Below are positions 9,161 to 18,092 of a stretch of DNA of 38,774 bases, piece after piece. The number at the start of each line of letters is the position of its first letter. Within the stretch, counting starts at the first letter, position 1. The notes beneath the pieces are model-generated. The model was given only the letters and a program-made list of their open reading frames with translations. It did not search any database and was not told where the DNA came from. The translations under genes were made by a program, and so were the position numbers. This stretch comes from Phycisphaerae bacterium. Its GTDB lineage: Bacteria; Planctomycetota; Phycisphaerae; Phycisphaerales; Phycisphaeraceae. The stretch lies in NCBI GenBank assembly GCA_030425705.1, contig JAUHZU010000004.1, forward strand, positions 331,132 through 369,905, in the 5' to 3' direction.

Positions 9161-9655
9161 ATGAAGCGTGGTTTTGGATGGAAGCGGATGATGCTCGTCG
9201 TGGCGCTCGCGCCGGTGGCGGTGCTGACCAGCGGCTGCAAGACCGATGGCGGGACGACCGGCGGCCTGGCGTTGGCTGAGCCGGTCGAGATCGTCGAGGG
9301 CATGAGCGGCAGCAGCGACGCGCTGAAGACCGCCGGGACCTACCTGATCACCAGCCAGGCGCAGTGGGAGAGCGGCGGCTTCGCCGAGGCGTGCCCCGGG
9401 CCGATCGACTTCGCGGCGCACGACGTGGTCGTGGTAGCGATGGGCGAGCAGGCGACGGCCGGCTACTGGGTGCGGATCGACGCGATCCAGCAGGCGGGCA
9501 CCGAGTTGGCGGTGCAGTGCACGATGAACAAACCCGGTGCCGATGCGGTTGTCGCGACCGTGGTGACCTACCCGTTCCACGCGGTCATGGTGCCCAAGAC
9601 CGGCGCAGCTCTGGCGGTACCCGATCCGACTTTCGTCAGCGGTCAGGAACGCTGA
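9161..9655 (+). CDS. Lipoprotein with PrcB-like C-terminal domain
   Basis: A 164-residue predicted lipoprotein. The Lys/Arg-rich N-terminus, hydrophobic stretch and lipobox LTSGC put the lipidated Cys at residue 26. The remainder reads like the PrcB C-terminal domain, first described in a Treponema protease complex: an initial QAQWESGGF segment, then DVVVVAMGEQATAGYWVRID, AGTELAVQC and TYPFHAVMVPKTG. This assignment rests on pattern memory only. No protease gene is adjacent, so a complex like that of Treponema is not implied. A promoter and AGGAG site precede it and a good terminator follows, so it is a single-gene transcript. Confidence 0.75.
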   Translation: MKRGFGWKRMMLVVALAPVAVLTSGCKTDGGTTGGLALAEPVEIVEGMSGSSDALKTAGTYLITSQAQWESGGFAEACPGPIDFAAHDVVVVAMGEQATAGYWVRIDAIQQAGTELAVQCTMNKPGADAVVATVVTYPFHAVMVPKTGAALAVPDPTFVSGQER

Positions 9656-9692
9656 TCGCGGTTCGACGCCCCGTACAACCGAGCCAAAAAGG

Positions 9693-9723
9693 ACGCCCCG
9701 CGGCACACGCGGGGTGTTTTCTT
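9693..9723 (+). terminator. Terminator after the lipoprotein gene
   Basis: The stem ACGCCCCGCG / CGCGGGGTGT (10 bp including one G-U pair, 5-nt loop) continues into TTTCTT. It lies about 40 bp after the stop codon and well before the pyruvate kinase start. Confidence 0.85.
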
Positions 9724-9812
9724 CGGACGTGCCCGGCCCGGCCCCCGCGGGTGTCGGCGGCCCGGCGGGTCGGCCGATGTAGTGCGGGACGACCCGCCGA
9801 CCGAGGACCCCG

Positions 9813-11357
9813 ATGCCCGACCACGCCAAGCACCCCATCCTGACCAAGATCCTCGCGACGCTGGGCCCGGCCAGCGCGGACGTGCCCACCGCCGTCCGCC
9901 TGATCGAGGAAGGCGTCCGGGTGTTCCGCATCAACTTCTCGCACGGCACGATCGACCAGTTCGCCAAGACCCTCGCCGTCGTCCGCGAGGCCGGCGAACA
10001 GGCCGGCGAACACGTCGCGGCGCTGGGCGACCTCAGCGGCCCGAAGATCCGCATGCTCGGCGTCGAGGGCGGCACGCTCGAGGTCCAGCCCGGCGACCAC
10101 GTCGAGATCACCCGGCGGAACGTCGATGCGTCACGCGACCCCGAGACCGGCGTGGTCACCCTCGGCACGACCTACCCCGAGATGGTCGATGATGCGCAGC
10201 CCGGCCACCGCCTGCTCATCAACGACGGCGCGGTCCGCATGCTTATCACGGACAAGGTCACCCCAGCCGACCCCGACACGGACGGCCGCCGCCCCGACGA
10301 CCCCCGGCTGATCTGCGGCGTCACCGTCGGCGGCACGCTGTCGGCCAAGAAGGGTATCAACCTGCCCGACTCGGACCTGTCCGCGCCGTCGCTCACCGCC
10401 TGGGACCGCCAGTGCGCCGCCTGGGCCGTGGAGGCCGGCTTCGACTACCTCGCGCTGAGCTTTGTCCGCAAGGGCGCGGACGTCGACGAGCTCAAGGCGC
10501 TGCTGAAGGACGCGGCGCAGCAGCGGCCGGCCGCGCAGCGCCAGCCACGGATACCGATCATCGCGAAGATCGAGATGCCCCAGGCGATCCGCGAGCTGGA
10601 CGGCATCGTCCGCGCCGCGGAGGGCGTGATGGTCGCGCGCGGGGACCTGGGGGTGGAGATGGACCTCGCGCGGGTGCCGATCCTGCAGAAGCAGATCATC
10701 AAGGCCGCGCACGACCACGGCAAGCCGGCGATCGTCGCGACGCAGATGCTCGAGTCGATGATTACCAGCGCCACACCCACGCGGGCCGAGGTCGGCGATG
10801 TGGCCAACGCCATCCTCGACGGCGCGGACGCGACGATGCTGTCCGGCGAGACGGCCGTGGGCCAGTACCCCGTGCAGGCGGTGCACTACATGGCCCGCAC
10901 CGCCGCGCAGGCCGAGGCCTACCGCGCCGAGGAGCGCCGCCGGCACCCCGAGCTGCCCACGCTGGGCTACACGTCAAAGGACCGGCCCGCGGCGCTGGCG
11001 CGCGGGGTGTCCGTCATCGTGCGCGACCTGGGCGCGAAGTGTGTCGTCATGTGGACGCAGACCGGCGGCGGCGTGCGCTACCTCAGCCAGATGCGGCTGA
11101 CTGTGCCGATCATCGCGCTGTGCCCGGACCCGGCGGTGCTGCGGAAGCTGGCGCTGCTGTTCGGCGTGCGTCCCGTGCTGGCCGACCCGCCGGACGACGC
11201 CCGGCTGATCTTCGCCCACGCCGACCAGGTGCTGCTGGACCGCGGCCTGGCCGAGCCCGGCGACCCGGTCGTCATGGTCCGCGGCTGGCCGATGGGCGTG
11301 CCCGGCACGACCAATACCGTACAGGTCCACCACGTCGCCGATCAGTGCCGCATCTGA
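9813..11357 (+). CDS. pyk: Pyruvate kinase
   Basis: Converts phosphoenolpyruvate and ADP to pyruvate and ATP in the last step of glycolysis. The 514-residue protein has TKILATLGPAS at the N-terminus, RINFSHG, the B-domain, the active-site signature IPIIAKIEMPQAI with the catalytic Lys, MVARGDLGVE, ATQMLESM and GADATMLSGETAVGQYP, then a C-domain ending TNTVQVHHV. At the monovalent-cation site the sequence is LSGPKIRM (residues 74-81) with Lys78, where K+-dependent enzymes have Glu in TKGPEIRT. By the published Glu/Lys rule this predicts a K+-independent enzyme. The gene is monocistronic and faces a minus-strand gene 25 bp away. Confidence 0.96.
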   Translation: MPDHAKHPILTKILATLGPASADVPTAVRLIEEGVRVFRINFSHGTIDQFAKTLAVVREAGEQAGEHVAALGDLSGPKIRMLGVEGGTLEVQPGDHVEITRRNVDASRDPETGVVTLGTTYPEMVDDAQPGHRLLINDGAVRMLITDKVTPADPDTDGRRPDDPRLICGVTVGGTLSAKKGINLPDSDLSAPSLTAWDRQCAAWAVEAGFDYLALSFVRKGADVDELKALLKDAAQQRPAAQRQPRIPIIAKIEMPQAIRELDGIVRAAEGVMVARGDLGVEMDLARVPILQKQIIKAAHDHGKPAIVATQMLESMITSATPTRAEVGDVANAILDGADATMLSGETAVGQYPVQAVHYMARTAAQAEAYRAEERRRHPELPTLGYTSKDRPAALARGVSVIVRDLGAKCVVMWTQTGGGVRYLSQMRLTVPIIALCPDPAVLRKLALLFGVRPVLADPPDDARLIFAHADQVLLDRGLAEPGDPVVMVRGWPMGVPGTTNTVQVHHVADQCRI

Positions 11358-11382
11358 GCCGGCCCGTCCTGCTGTCACCGTC

Positions 11383-12252
11383 TCACCGGCTCGGGCCGTT
11401 GCCGAAGTACGGCGGGCCCTCGCGGCGGGAGGGGAAGATCACGCTGTCGGTATCGCTGTTGGCGAATGACGTGGGGTCGAAGGCGTAGATCAGGTTGCCG
11501 CGCGTCCCGCCTGAGAACAGCGGCTCGGGCACGCCGGCGAATGAGGTCTGCTCGAAGGAGACGTGCGCGTCGCCGTAGGCCACGTTCTGGCCGACCTCGT
11601 CGTGGATGTTCGAGTTTCCGGGCTTGCCGGCGCTACCCGAGCTGTCGGTCGTGCCGCAGCAGGGCGGGCCGGCGTCCGCAGCAATGGCGAACTGGCTCTG
11701 GAGCTTGTCCATGTTCAGCACGTAGGGCTGGTAGTTGAACCCGTCGTCCCACTCGTACGGGCTGGTGTAGCCGTAGCTCAGGTTCGAGGTGTCGGTGACG
11801 TCGATGTTCGACCCGACGATCGTGAAGTTGATGCGTTCCTTCGGCGAGCCGCCCTCGAAGGTGTCCGCGACGTCCTTGGTCGATGGACACACGAAGATCG
11901 AGGACGTGAGGTAGTCGTTGCGGATGAGCAGGAACAGCGCCCCGGCCACGTCGTTGAACGGCGCGGTCGGGCCGAACGGGTCGCTGAGGATCCCGCTGGT
12001 GGTCTGGGGCACGGCCTGCTGGACGCCGGCGGAGAGGTCCTTGCGGCAGGCGGGGAGCAGCTCGCGGTTGTCGACCGCGTAGGTGTTCAGCCCGGTGGCG
12101 ATCTGCTTCAGGTTGCTGGCACACTGCGACAGCCGGGCCGACTTCCGCGCCGACGCGAGGGCCGGCAGGAGGATCCCGATGAGGATGGCGATGATGGAGA
12201 TCACCACCAGCAGTTCGATCAGCGTGAAGCCGCGGTGTATTGGACGACGCAT
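11383..12252 (-). CDS. Prepilin-type N-terminal cleavage/methylation domain protein
   Basis: A 289-residue pseudopilin-like exported protein. A short basic leader (MRRPIHRG) precedes the processing site [17 protein letters not shown] with the conserved Glu5, so prepilin peptidase should cut at Gly8. The rest is a periplasmic or surface domain with [19 protein letters not shown] and, near the end, [11 protein letters not shown]. This resembles the large planctomycete prepilin-like family that ends in an H-x9-DG-type motif, although the motif here is a variant. The ATG at 12252 is used because an upstream in-frame start would put 29 extra residues before the leader and overlap the promoter at 12311-12339. 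Its exact role, structural or carbohydrate-related, is unknown. Confidence 0.88.
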   Translation of the reverse strand: MRRPIHRGFTLIELLVVISIIAILIGILLPALASARKSARLSQCASNLKQIATGLNTYAVDNRELLPACRKDLSAGVQQAVPQTTSGILSDPFGPTAPFNDVAGALFLLIRNDYLTSSIFVCPSTKDVADTFEGGSPKERINFTIVGSNIDVTDTSNLSYGYTSPYEWDDGFNYQPYVLNMDKLQSQFAIAADAGPPCCGTTDSSGSAGKPGNSNIHDEVGQNVAYGDAHVSFEQTSFAGVPEPLFSGGTRGNLIYAFDPTSFANSDTDSVIFPSRREGPPYFGNGPSR

Positions 12253-12310
12253 GGCATACCCCTGTGATGCGCGTGGGTCGAGTCGAGAAAGGAGACGCAC
12301 GGAACGACCC

Positions 12311-12339
12311 ATCTTAGCCCCCCGGCCTGACTCAACCAA
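12311..12339 (-). promoter_or_regulatory. Candidate promoter of the minus-strand prepilin-like gene
   Basis: On the minus strand, TTGGTT (12339-12334), a 17-bp spacer and TAAGAT (12316-12311) lie about 60 bp before the ATG at 12252. The spacing is ideal; box matches are 3 of 6 and 4 of 6. Confidence 0.45.
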
Positions 12340-12403
12340 GGCCGTTCACACAGATTCCACGGTTTTCGTGCGCACGGGGCAAGGGGCCCACCGGTCGACC
12401 GGG

Positions 12404-13159
12404 CTACCCCAGGTCCAGCCTGGCCATCTCGTCGTCGGAGATGTCGAAGTTCGCGTGGACCTTCTGCACGTCGTCGTGGTCCTCGAACGCCTCGATCATC
12501 CGCAGGACCTTCTCCGCGTCCTTGCCGGCACACGCGACGGTGTTCAGCGCGATCTGGTTGACCCCCGCCGAGGCGATAGCGATCCCGGCCGACTCGATCG
12601 CCTCCTTCACCGCGATGAAGTCGCTGGGGTCGCAGACGACGTGCCAGGCCTCGCCGTCGTCGGCGATGTCCTCGGCCCCGGCCTCCAGGGCGGTCTCCAT
12701 GAGCCGCTCCTCGGTGGCGTGTTCCTTGTCGATGTAGACCTCGCCCTTGCGCTCGAAGTTGAAGGCGACCGACCCGGACGTGCCCTGGTTGCCGCCGCCC
12801 TTCTCGAAGAGCTTGCGGACCTCGCCGGCGGTGCGGTTGCGGTTGTCGGTGAGGATCTCGAGCATGACGGCCACGCCGTTGGGCCCGTAGCCCTCGTAGA
12901 GGATTTCTTCGTAGTCGCTGCCCTCGCCGCCGCCGGTGCCCTTCTCGATGGCCTTGGCGATGGTGTCCTTGGGCATGTTCTGGGCCTTGGCCTCCTCGAT
13001 GGCGTAGCGGAGCGCGAGGTTCATGGCCGGGTCGCCGCTGCCGCCGTTCTTCGCCGCGACGATGATCGCGCGGGAGCACTTGCTCCAGACCTTGGACCGC
13101 TTGGCGTCCTGCCGCCCCTTGCGGTGCTTGATGTTTGCCCATTTGCTGTGGCCGGCCAT
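12404..13159 (-). CDS. yebC: YebC/PmpR-family protein
   Basis: A 251-residue member of the YebC/TACO1 family. Members have been described as DNA-binding regulators (PmpR) and, more recently, as ribosome-associated factors that ease translation of proline stretches. Characteristic sequences are MAGHSKWANIKHRKGRQD at the N-terminus, KNGGSGDPAMNLALR, NMPKDTIAKAIEKGTGG, YEGYGPNGVA, NRNRTAGEVRKLFEKGGGN and a C-terminal acidic segment. The length is normal. A -10-like TAGAAT (minus strand, 13210-13205) and GGAG near the start suggest its own promoter. No ruvC or other classical neighbour is present. Confidence 0.95.
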   Translation of the reverse strand: MAGHSKWANIKHRKGRQDAKRSKVWSKCSRAIIVAAKNGGSGDPAMNLALRYAIEEAKAQNMPKDTIAKAIEKGTGGGEGSDYEEILYEGYGPNGVAVMLEILTDNRNRTAGEVRKLFEKGGGNQGTSGSVAFNFERKGEVYIDKEHATEERLMETALEAGAEDIADDGEAWHVVCDPSDFIAVKEAIESAGIAIASAGVNQIALNTVACAGKDAEKVLRMIEAFEDHDDVQKVHANFDISDDEMARLDLG

Positions 13160-13324
13160 GTCGGGGGGTCTCCGTCGTCGTCGCGTGGCTGCGGGTAGCG
13201 GGGCATTCTACCGGAGGCCGGGCGGGCAAGTGGGCCACGTTCTCTTCGCAGATCAGAACCCAACGCCGCATTGGGGCACACCCGGCCATGCCATAGCCGG
13301 GCTTCGTTAGACTGTCGCCGCCCC

Positions 13325-14242
13325 ATGCACGACGACCACCCCGACAACCCGCTGGGCCGGTTCATCGCCGGACCGCTGTTCCAGACCACCATCCTGGTGC
13401 TGATCGTGATCGCGGCGGTGCTCGTCGGCATCGAGACCTACCCGTCGGTCATGGAGCGGCACGGCCACCTGCTGCACACCCTCGACAAGGTCGTGCTCTG
13501 GCTGTTCGCGATCGAGGCCGTGCTCAAGATGGCGCAGCACGGCCGGCACTTCTACCGCTACTTTCTGGACCCGTGGAACGTCTTCGACTTCCTGATCGTC
13601 GCGGTCTGCTTCCTGCCGGTCGACTCGCAGTACGCGGCGGTGCTCCGGCTGGCGCGGATCATGCGGGCGCTGCGTCTGATCACCGCTGTGCCACGGCTGC
13701 AACTCATCGTCGGCTCGCTGATCAAAGCCCTGCCCTCGATGGTATACGTCAGCATCTTGCTTGGGCTGATGTTCTACGTCTACGCGGTGATGGGCGTGTT
13801 CCTGTGGGGCGGCAACGACCCGGTGCACTTCGGCAACCTGCAGAAGTCGATGCTGTCGCTGTTCCGCGTCGTCACGCTTGAGGACTGGACCGACATCATG
13901 TACATCCAGATGTGGGGCAGCGACCGGTACCCGTTCAGCGACGGCGACCGCGCGGCCTACGCCGGTCAATTCAACAGCCAGGCCAGCCCGGTAATCGGCG
14001 CGGTGTACTTCGTGAGCTTCGTGCTGCTGGGCACGATGATCATGCTCAACCTTTTCATCGGGGTCATCATTAACTCGATGGAAGAAGCCCACGACGAGCA
14101 GGCCGCCGAGGCCCGCGAGAAGAGTATGGAGGAGACCGGCCACCTCAGCGTCGAGGACGAACTGGTCCTTGTCGAGGAGCAGCTAAAAAAACTCCAGCAG
14201 CAGCTCCGCCTCATCCGCACGCGCGGCGAGGCGAAGCACTGA
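13325..14242 (+). CDS. Single-domain voltage-gated cation channel (BacNav-like)
   Basis: A six-transmembrane channel subunit of 305 residues expected to form homotetramers. S1 is about 20-40, S2 52-72, S3 85-98, S4 105-130, S5 137-161, pore 170-195 and S6 222-252. S4 has four arginines at every third position (Arg108, 111, 114, 117), typical of a voltage sensor. The selectivity filter reads TLEDWTD (184-190). Known Na+-selective NaChBac and NavAb have TLESWAS and TLESWSM, and the engineered Ca2+-selective CavAb has TLDDWSD, so this filter has extra acidic residues. A 30-residue extracellular loop separates filter and S6. A C-terminal helix, VEDELVLVEEQLKKLQQQLR, could be the tetramerisation coiled coil. 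The ATG at 13325 precedes a short cytoplasmic segment; a -10-like TAGACT lies at 13308-13313. Ion selectivity is inferred only. Confidence 0.9.
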   Translation: MHDDHPDNPLGRFIAGPLFQTTILVLIVIAAVLVGIETYPSVMERHGHLLHTLDKVVLWLFAIEAVLKMAQHGRHFYRYFLDPWNVFDFLIVAVCFLPVDSQYAAVLRLARIMRALRLITAVPRLQLIVGSLIKALPSMVYVSILLGLMFYVYAVMGVFLWGGNDPVHFGNLQKSMLSLFRVVTLEDWTDIMYIQMWGSDRYPFSDGDRAAYAGQFNSQASPVIGAVYFVSFVLLGTMIMLNLFIGVIINSMEEAHDEQAAEAREKSMEETGHLSVEDELVLVEEQLKKLQQQLRLIRTRGEAKH

Positions 14243-14300
14243 CAGAGCCCCCGCCGCGTAAGATCGGCCGTGGGGCCGCGTCGCCTCAACGGAGACCCGC

Positions 14301-15911
14301 ATGCGCCTACGACCGATCGCCGCCCTCGCCCTGCTCCTCGCTGCCGCCCCGATCGCGTCCGCGCAGGGCGGTGCCGAACCACCGGTCCCCAACATCGTCG
14401 TCATCCTCTCCGACGACATGGGCTACTCCGACCTGGGCTGCTTCGGCGGCGAGGTCCGCACCCCCCACCTCGACGCGCTCGCGGCCCACGGCGTCCGCCT
14501 CCGCCAGTTCTACAACACCGGGCGCTGCTGCCCCACCCGCGCGTCGCTGATCTCCGGGCTCCACCCCCACCAGGCCGGCATCGGCCACATGACCAACGCC
14601 CCGGGCAACGACCACGGCGACTTCGGCACCCCCGCCTATCAGGGCCACCTCGACGCCGGTGTCACAACCCTCCCCGAGGTGCTGCGCGACGCGGGCTACA
14701 CCACCCTCATGGCCGGCAAGTGGCACCTGGGGATGGACGACCCCTCGCAGTACCCGCTGCAACGCGGGTTCGACCGGTTCTACGGCCTGCTCGCCGGCGC
14801 CACCAACTTCTTCCAGCCCTTCGGCAACCGCGGGATGACGCTGGGCAACGACCCGATCGCAACGGGCGAAGACTTCTACTTCACCGACGCCGTCACCGAC
14901 TACGCGCTCACCTTCCTCGACGAGGCCGAAGCACACGACGATGCGCAGCCGTTCTTCCTCTACCTCGCCTACACCGCTCCGCACTGGCCGATCCAGGCGC
15001 CCGCGGAAGACATCGACCGCTACCGCGAGCGCTACACCGCCGGGTGGGATGCGCTGCGTGAAGAACGCATCGCGCGGATGCGCGAGTTGGGCGTCATCGA
15101 CGAGGGCTGGGGACTCTCCGAGCGCGACGGCCCGGCCTGGGACACGCTCGAGCCGGCACAGCAGGAGGAGCTCGCGCTCCGCATGGCGATCTACGCCGCG
15201 ATGATCGACCGGATGGACCAGAACATCGGCCGGGTCGTCGCGCAGCTCGAAGCGATGGGCGAGCTGGACAACACACTGATCCTGTTCTTTAACGACAACG
15301 GCGGGTGCGCCGAGGGCGGGCGGTTCGGCGGCGGGCCCGCGGAAGAACTCGAGACCGAGCGCGGCTACTTCCTCACCGTCGGGCAGATGTGGGCCAACGC
15401 GAGCAACACGCCCTACCGCCTGTACAAGCACTACGTACACGAGGGCGGCATCGCGACCCCGGCGATCGTCCACTGGCCGGCGGGCATGGATGGCGACGGC
15501 CTCGGCGGCTTCCGCGACCAGTCCGGCTACCTGCCGGACGTGATGCCGACGCTGCTCGACGCCGCACGCATCCCGCCCGACGACCGGCCGGCGACCGCGG
15601 GGGTCTCGCTGCTGGGCGCATGGACCGACGATGCGCCCCTCGCCGAGCGGGCGATGTATTGGGAGCACGAGGGCAACGCGGCCATCCGCGTCGGCAGCAT
15701 GAAGCTCGTCCGCCGACACGCCGGCGACCACACCCGCTGGGAGTTGTACGACCTCGCCAACGACCGGACCGAGCGGCACGACCTCGCCGGCGACCGGCCC
15801 GAAGTGGTGGAGTCGCTGGCCCGGCAGTGGCAGCAATGGGCGGGCACCGTCGGCGTCCTGCCCTGGCGCGGTGCCGGGGCGATGCGCGCGGCGCGGGAGG
15901 ATCGGCCATAG
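14301..15911 (+). CDS. Secreted arylsulfatase-type sulfatase (S1 family)
   Basis: Hydrolyses sulfate esters, probably on a carbohydrate, outside the cytoplasm. A signal peptide (1-21, ending ASAQ) precedes NIVVILSDDMGYSDLG with metal-binding Asp38/Asp39. The formylglycine motif is C76-C-P-T-R within GRCCPTRASLISGLHPHQAG, giving a Cys-type sulfatase that needs a maturase. Further core motifs are MAGKWHLG, the downstream FFNDNGG metal site, and a C-terminal subdomain with LYDLANDRTERHDLA. At 536 residues the length is normal. The tail beyond SISGLHPHQAGIGHM resembles planctomycete arylsulfatases acting on polysaccharides, but the substrate cannot be read off. It is followed 71 bp later by a second sulfatase on the same strand, so the two may be co-expressed. 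No maturase gene is in the window. Confidence 0.93.
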   Translation: MRLRPIAALALLLAAAPIASAQGGAEPPVPNIVVILSDDMGYSDLGCFGGEVRTPHLDALAAHGVRLRQFYNTGRCCPTRASLISGLHPHQAGIGHMTNAPGNDHGDFGTPAYQGHLDAGVTTLPEVLRDAGYTTLMAGKWHLGMDDPSQYPLQRGFDRFYGLLAGATNFFQPFGNRGMTLGNDPIATGEDFYFTDAVTDYALTFLDEAEAHDDAQPFFLYLAYTAPHWPIQAPAEDIDRYRERYTAGWDALREERIARMRELGVIDEGWGLSERDGPAWDTLEPAQQEELALRMAIYAAMIDRMDQNIGRVVAQLEAMGELDNTLILFFNDNGGCAEGGRFGGGPAEELETERGYFLTVGQMWANASNTPYRLYKHYVHEGGIATPAIVHWPAGMDGDGLGGFRDQSGYLPDVMPTLLDAARIPPDDRPATAGVSLLGAWTDDAPLAERAMYWEHEGNAAIRVGSMKLVRRHAGDHTRWELYDLANDRTERHDLAGDRPEVVESLARQWQQWAGTVGVLPWRGAGAMRAAREDRP

Positions 15912-15982
15912 TGTCCAGGACACGCCGACTGCGGCGCGATGGTGATCCAGCGCGCAACAGACAAATCACAAGGGCATTACGC

Positions 15983-17497
15983 ATGTATACGAAAACCAAG
16001 CTCGCCGCCGCCCTCCTGCTCGCCTTGTGGGCCTGGCCCGCGCTGGCGCAGGGCAGTGCCGACCGGCCCAACATCATCGTCATCCTCTGCGACGACCTGG
16101 GACAGGGCGACCCGACCTGCTACAACCCGGATTCCAAAATCCCCACGCCGCACATCGACCGGCTGGCACGCGAGGGGATGCGCTTTACCGATGCGCACAC
16201 CAACTCGTCGGTCTGCACGCCGACGCGCTACGGCGTGCTGACCGGCCGGTACTGCTGGCGGTCTCGGCTCAAACAGGGCGTGCTGTGGAACGGGTGGGCA
16301 AGGGCGCTGATCGAGGCGGACCGCACGACGATCGCGTCGATGCTCGAGGGCTATGACTACACCAGCGCGGCGATCGGCAAGTGGCACCTCGGCTGGGACT
16401 GGCAGTCCACCGACGGCAGCGAGATCAACGCGAACCACCACCCGGCCGGCGCGGTCGACTATGAAGCACCCGTCGAGCGTGGACCGGGCCACTTCGGCTT
16501 CGACCACTGCTACCTGATCCCCGCGTCGCTGGACATGGGGCCATACCTCTGGCTGGTCGACGGCGCCGCGCAGCAGCCACCGACCGAGCACACCGAGGGC
16601 AGCCGACGACGGTGGGACGGCGGCGGCGGGTACTGGCGGGCCGGGCCGATCGCGCCGGGGTTTGATTTCTATGACGCCGTGCCCGCGTGTACCGAGCAGG
16701 CGGTGGCGTTTGTCGAAAGCGCGGCGGCTCGTGACCACGGCCCCTTCTTCCTCTACTTCCCCCTCCCCGCCCCGCACACGCCGTGGATGCCGACGCCCGA
16801 GTTCCAGGGCGACACCGAGGTCGGGTGGTACGGCGACTTCGTCGCGCAGACCGACTGGTCGGTCGGCCGCATCCTCGCCGCGCTCGACCGCAACGGGCTG
16901 GCGGAAAACACGATCGTCATCTTCACCAGCGACAACGGCTCGCACTGGCCCGAGGCGCAGATCGCCGAGTTCGGGCACGACGCGAACAACGGCTGGCGGG
17001 GGCAGAAGGCCGACATCTACGAGGCGGGCCACCGCGTGCCGTTCATCGTCCGCTGGCCGGCCCGGGTCGAGGGGGGCGCGGTCAGCGACCGGCTCGTCTG
17101 CACGACCGACCTCATCGCGACACTCGCCGACGCGCTCGGCAAGCTCCCCGAGGACTTCCCCGGCGAAGACAGCATCAGCTTCCTCCCGGTGTTGCTCGGC
17201 GAAAACGACGCGCAGGGACTGCGCGAAGCGGTCGTCCACCACTCGCTCAACGGCACGTTCGCTATCCGCCGCGGCGAATGGAAGCTCATCGTCGACCAGC
17301 TCGGCTCCGGCGGGTTCACCGCCCCGCGCAACCGCGTGCCCGGCCAGGGCGACGTCCCCGCGGACATCGGCGGCCAACTCTACAACCTGTCCAACGACCC
17401 GGCCGAGCAACACAACGTCTGGTCCGACCACCCCGACCTCGTCGCGGAGCTGACCGAGCTGTTGGAGTCGTACCGCACGGCTGGGCACAGCCGGTGA
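15983..17497 (+). CDS. Secreted sulfatase, arylsulfatase A / GALNS-like
   Basis: A second exported sulfatase, 504 residues. A signal peptide (1-22, ending PALAQ) precedes NIIVILCDDLGQGDPTCYN with Asp37/Asp38 as metal ligands. The formylglycine site is C78-T-P-T-R in SSVCTPTRYGVLTGRYCWR. AIGKWHLGWDW, PHTPWMPTPEF, FTSDNGSHW and YEAGHRVPFIVRWP complete the core. The GRYCWRSRLKQGV segment is typical of the arylsulfatase A/N-acetylgalactosamine-6-sulfatase-like subgroup. The frame stays open upstream to 15305, but that part overlaps the first sulfatase in another frame; only the ATG at 15983 gives a signal peptide. It differs from its neighbour in subfamily, so the pair is not a recent duplication. 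The stop lies one base from the stop of convergent purE. Confidence 0.93.
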   Translation: MYTKTKLAAALLLALWAWPALAQGSADRPNIIVILCDDLGQGDPTCYNPDSKIPTPHIDRLAREGMRFTDAHTNSSVCTPTRYGVLTGRYCWRSRLKQGVLWNGWARALIEADRTTIASMLEGYDYTSAAIGKWHLGWDWQSTDGSEINANHHPAGAVDYEAPVERGPGHFGFDHCYLIPASLDMGPYLWLVDGAAQQPPTEHTEGSRRRWDGGGGYWRAGPIAPGFDFYDAVPACTEQAVAFVESAAARDHGPFFLYFPLPAPHTPWMPTPEFQGDTEVGWYGDFVAQTDWSVGRILAALDRNGLAENTIVIFTSDNGSHWPEAQIAEFGHDANNGWRGQKADIYEAGHRVPFIVRWPARVEGGAVSDRLVCTTDLIATLADALGKLPEDFPGEDSISFLPVLLGENDAQGLREAVVHHSLNGTFAIRRGEWKLIVDQLGSGGFTAPRNRVPGQGDVPADIGGQLYNLSNDPAEQHNVWSDHPDLVAELTELLESYRTAGHSR

Positions 17498-17498
17498 G

Positions 17499-17993
17499 TC
17501 AGTCGAGGGTGCTGTTCACCGCCGTGTCGTGCTGCTCTTTGCGGTAGGCGTGCAGCGCCGCGCGCAGCTCCGGCCGGCCGTTGTTGGCGAGGATCGCGAC
17601 CGCCAGCAGCGCCGCGTTCTTCGCCCCGCTGTCGCCGATCGCCAGCGTGCCCACCGGCACCCCGCCGGGCATCTGCGCGATGGACAGCAGCGAGTCCCAC
17701 CCGCTGAGCGCCCGGCTCTGGATCGGCACGCCCAGCACCGGCAGCGTCGTCTGTGCCGCGACCATCCCCGGCAGGTGCGCCGCGCCGCCGGCCCCGGCGA
17801 TGACCACCTCCAGCCCCGCGTCCTCCGCACCCGCCGCGAACGCGTTCATCACGTCCGGCGTCCGGTGCGCGCTCACCACCTTCGCTTCGTACGCCACCCC
17901 GAAACGCTCCAGCAACGCGGCGGCGTGCTGCATCGTCGGCCAGTCGGACTTCGATCCCATGATGACGGCGACGACGGGCTTGGCTTCGGGCAT
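17499..17993 (-). CDS. purE: 5-(carboxyamino)imidazole ribonucleotide mutase
   Basis: Catalyses N5-CAIR to CAIR in de novo purine synthesis. The 164-residue class I PurE has all expected motifs: [14 protein letters not shown] (phosphate loop), VSAHRTPD (catalytic His), [28 protein letters not shown] and [13 protein letters not shown]. The start is the ATG at 17993, because an alternative at 18047 would add an atypical 18-residue extension. Its usual partner purK is not in the window. guaD lies divergently about 100 bp away, grouping two purine enzymes. The 3' end faces the second sulfatase with one base between stop codons and no obvious terminator. Confidence 0.96.
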   Translation of the reverse strand: MPEAKPVVAVIMGSKSDWPTMQHAAALLERFGVAYEAKVVSAHRTPDVMNAFAAGAEDAGLEVVIAGAGGAAHLPGMVAAQTTLPVLGVPIQSRALSGWDSLLSIAQMPGGVPVGTLAIGDSGAKNAALLAVAILANNGRPELRAALHAYRKEQHDTAVNSTLD

Positions 17994-18080
17994 GGCGGGG
18001 CTCGCGGGCGGCGGGGAACAGACAGGGCAGTTTAGCCACTGATGCATACGGGTTCATGCGGGCCGCCGACGGTGGCGCGA

Positions 18081-18086
18081 TAGACT
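18081..18086 (+). promoter_or_regulatory. -10-like box six bases before the guaD ATG
   Basis: TAGACT matches TANNNT-type -10 elements and ends exactly six bases before the guaD ATG, with no ribosome-binding site between. This predicts a leaderless transcript, with the same spacing as before trmB and the LacI-type gene. Confidence 0.4.
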
Positions 18087-18092
18087 GCCCGT

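Noticed and set aside
11356-11394. GAGCCGG / CCGGCTC pair between pyk and the convergent prepilin-like gene
   Set aside because: The stem is short, the loop is 25 nt and neither strand has a U-tract, so a shared terminator cannot be supported.
15305-15982. Upstream extension of the second sulfatase giving a 730-residue product
   Set aside because: It overlaps the first sulfatase in another frame, is Arg-rich shadow sequence, and would bury the clear signal peptide at 15983.
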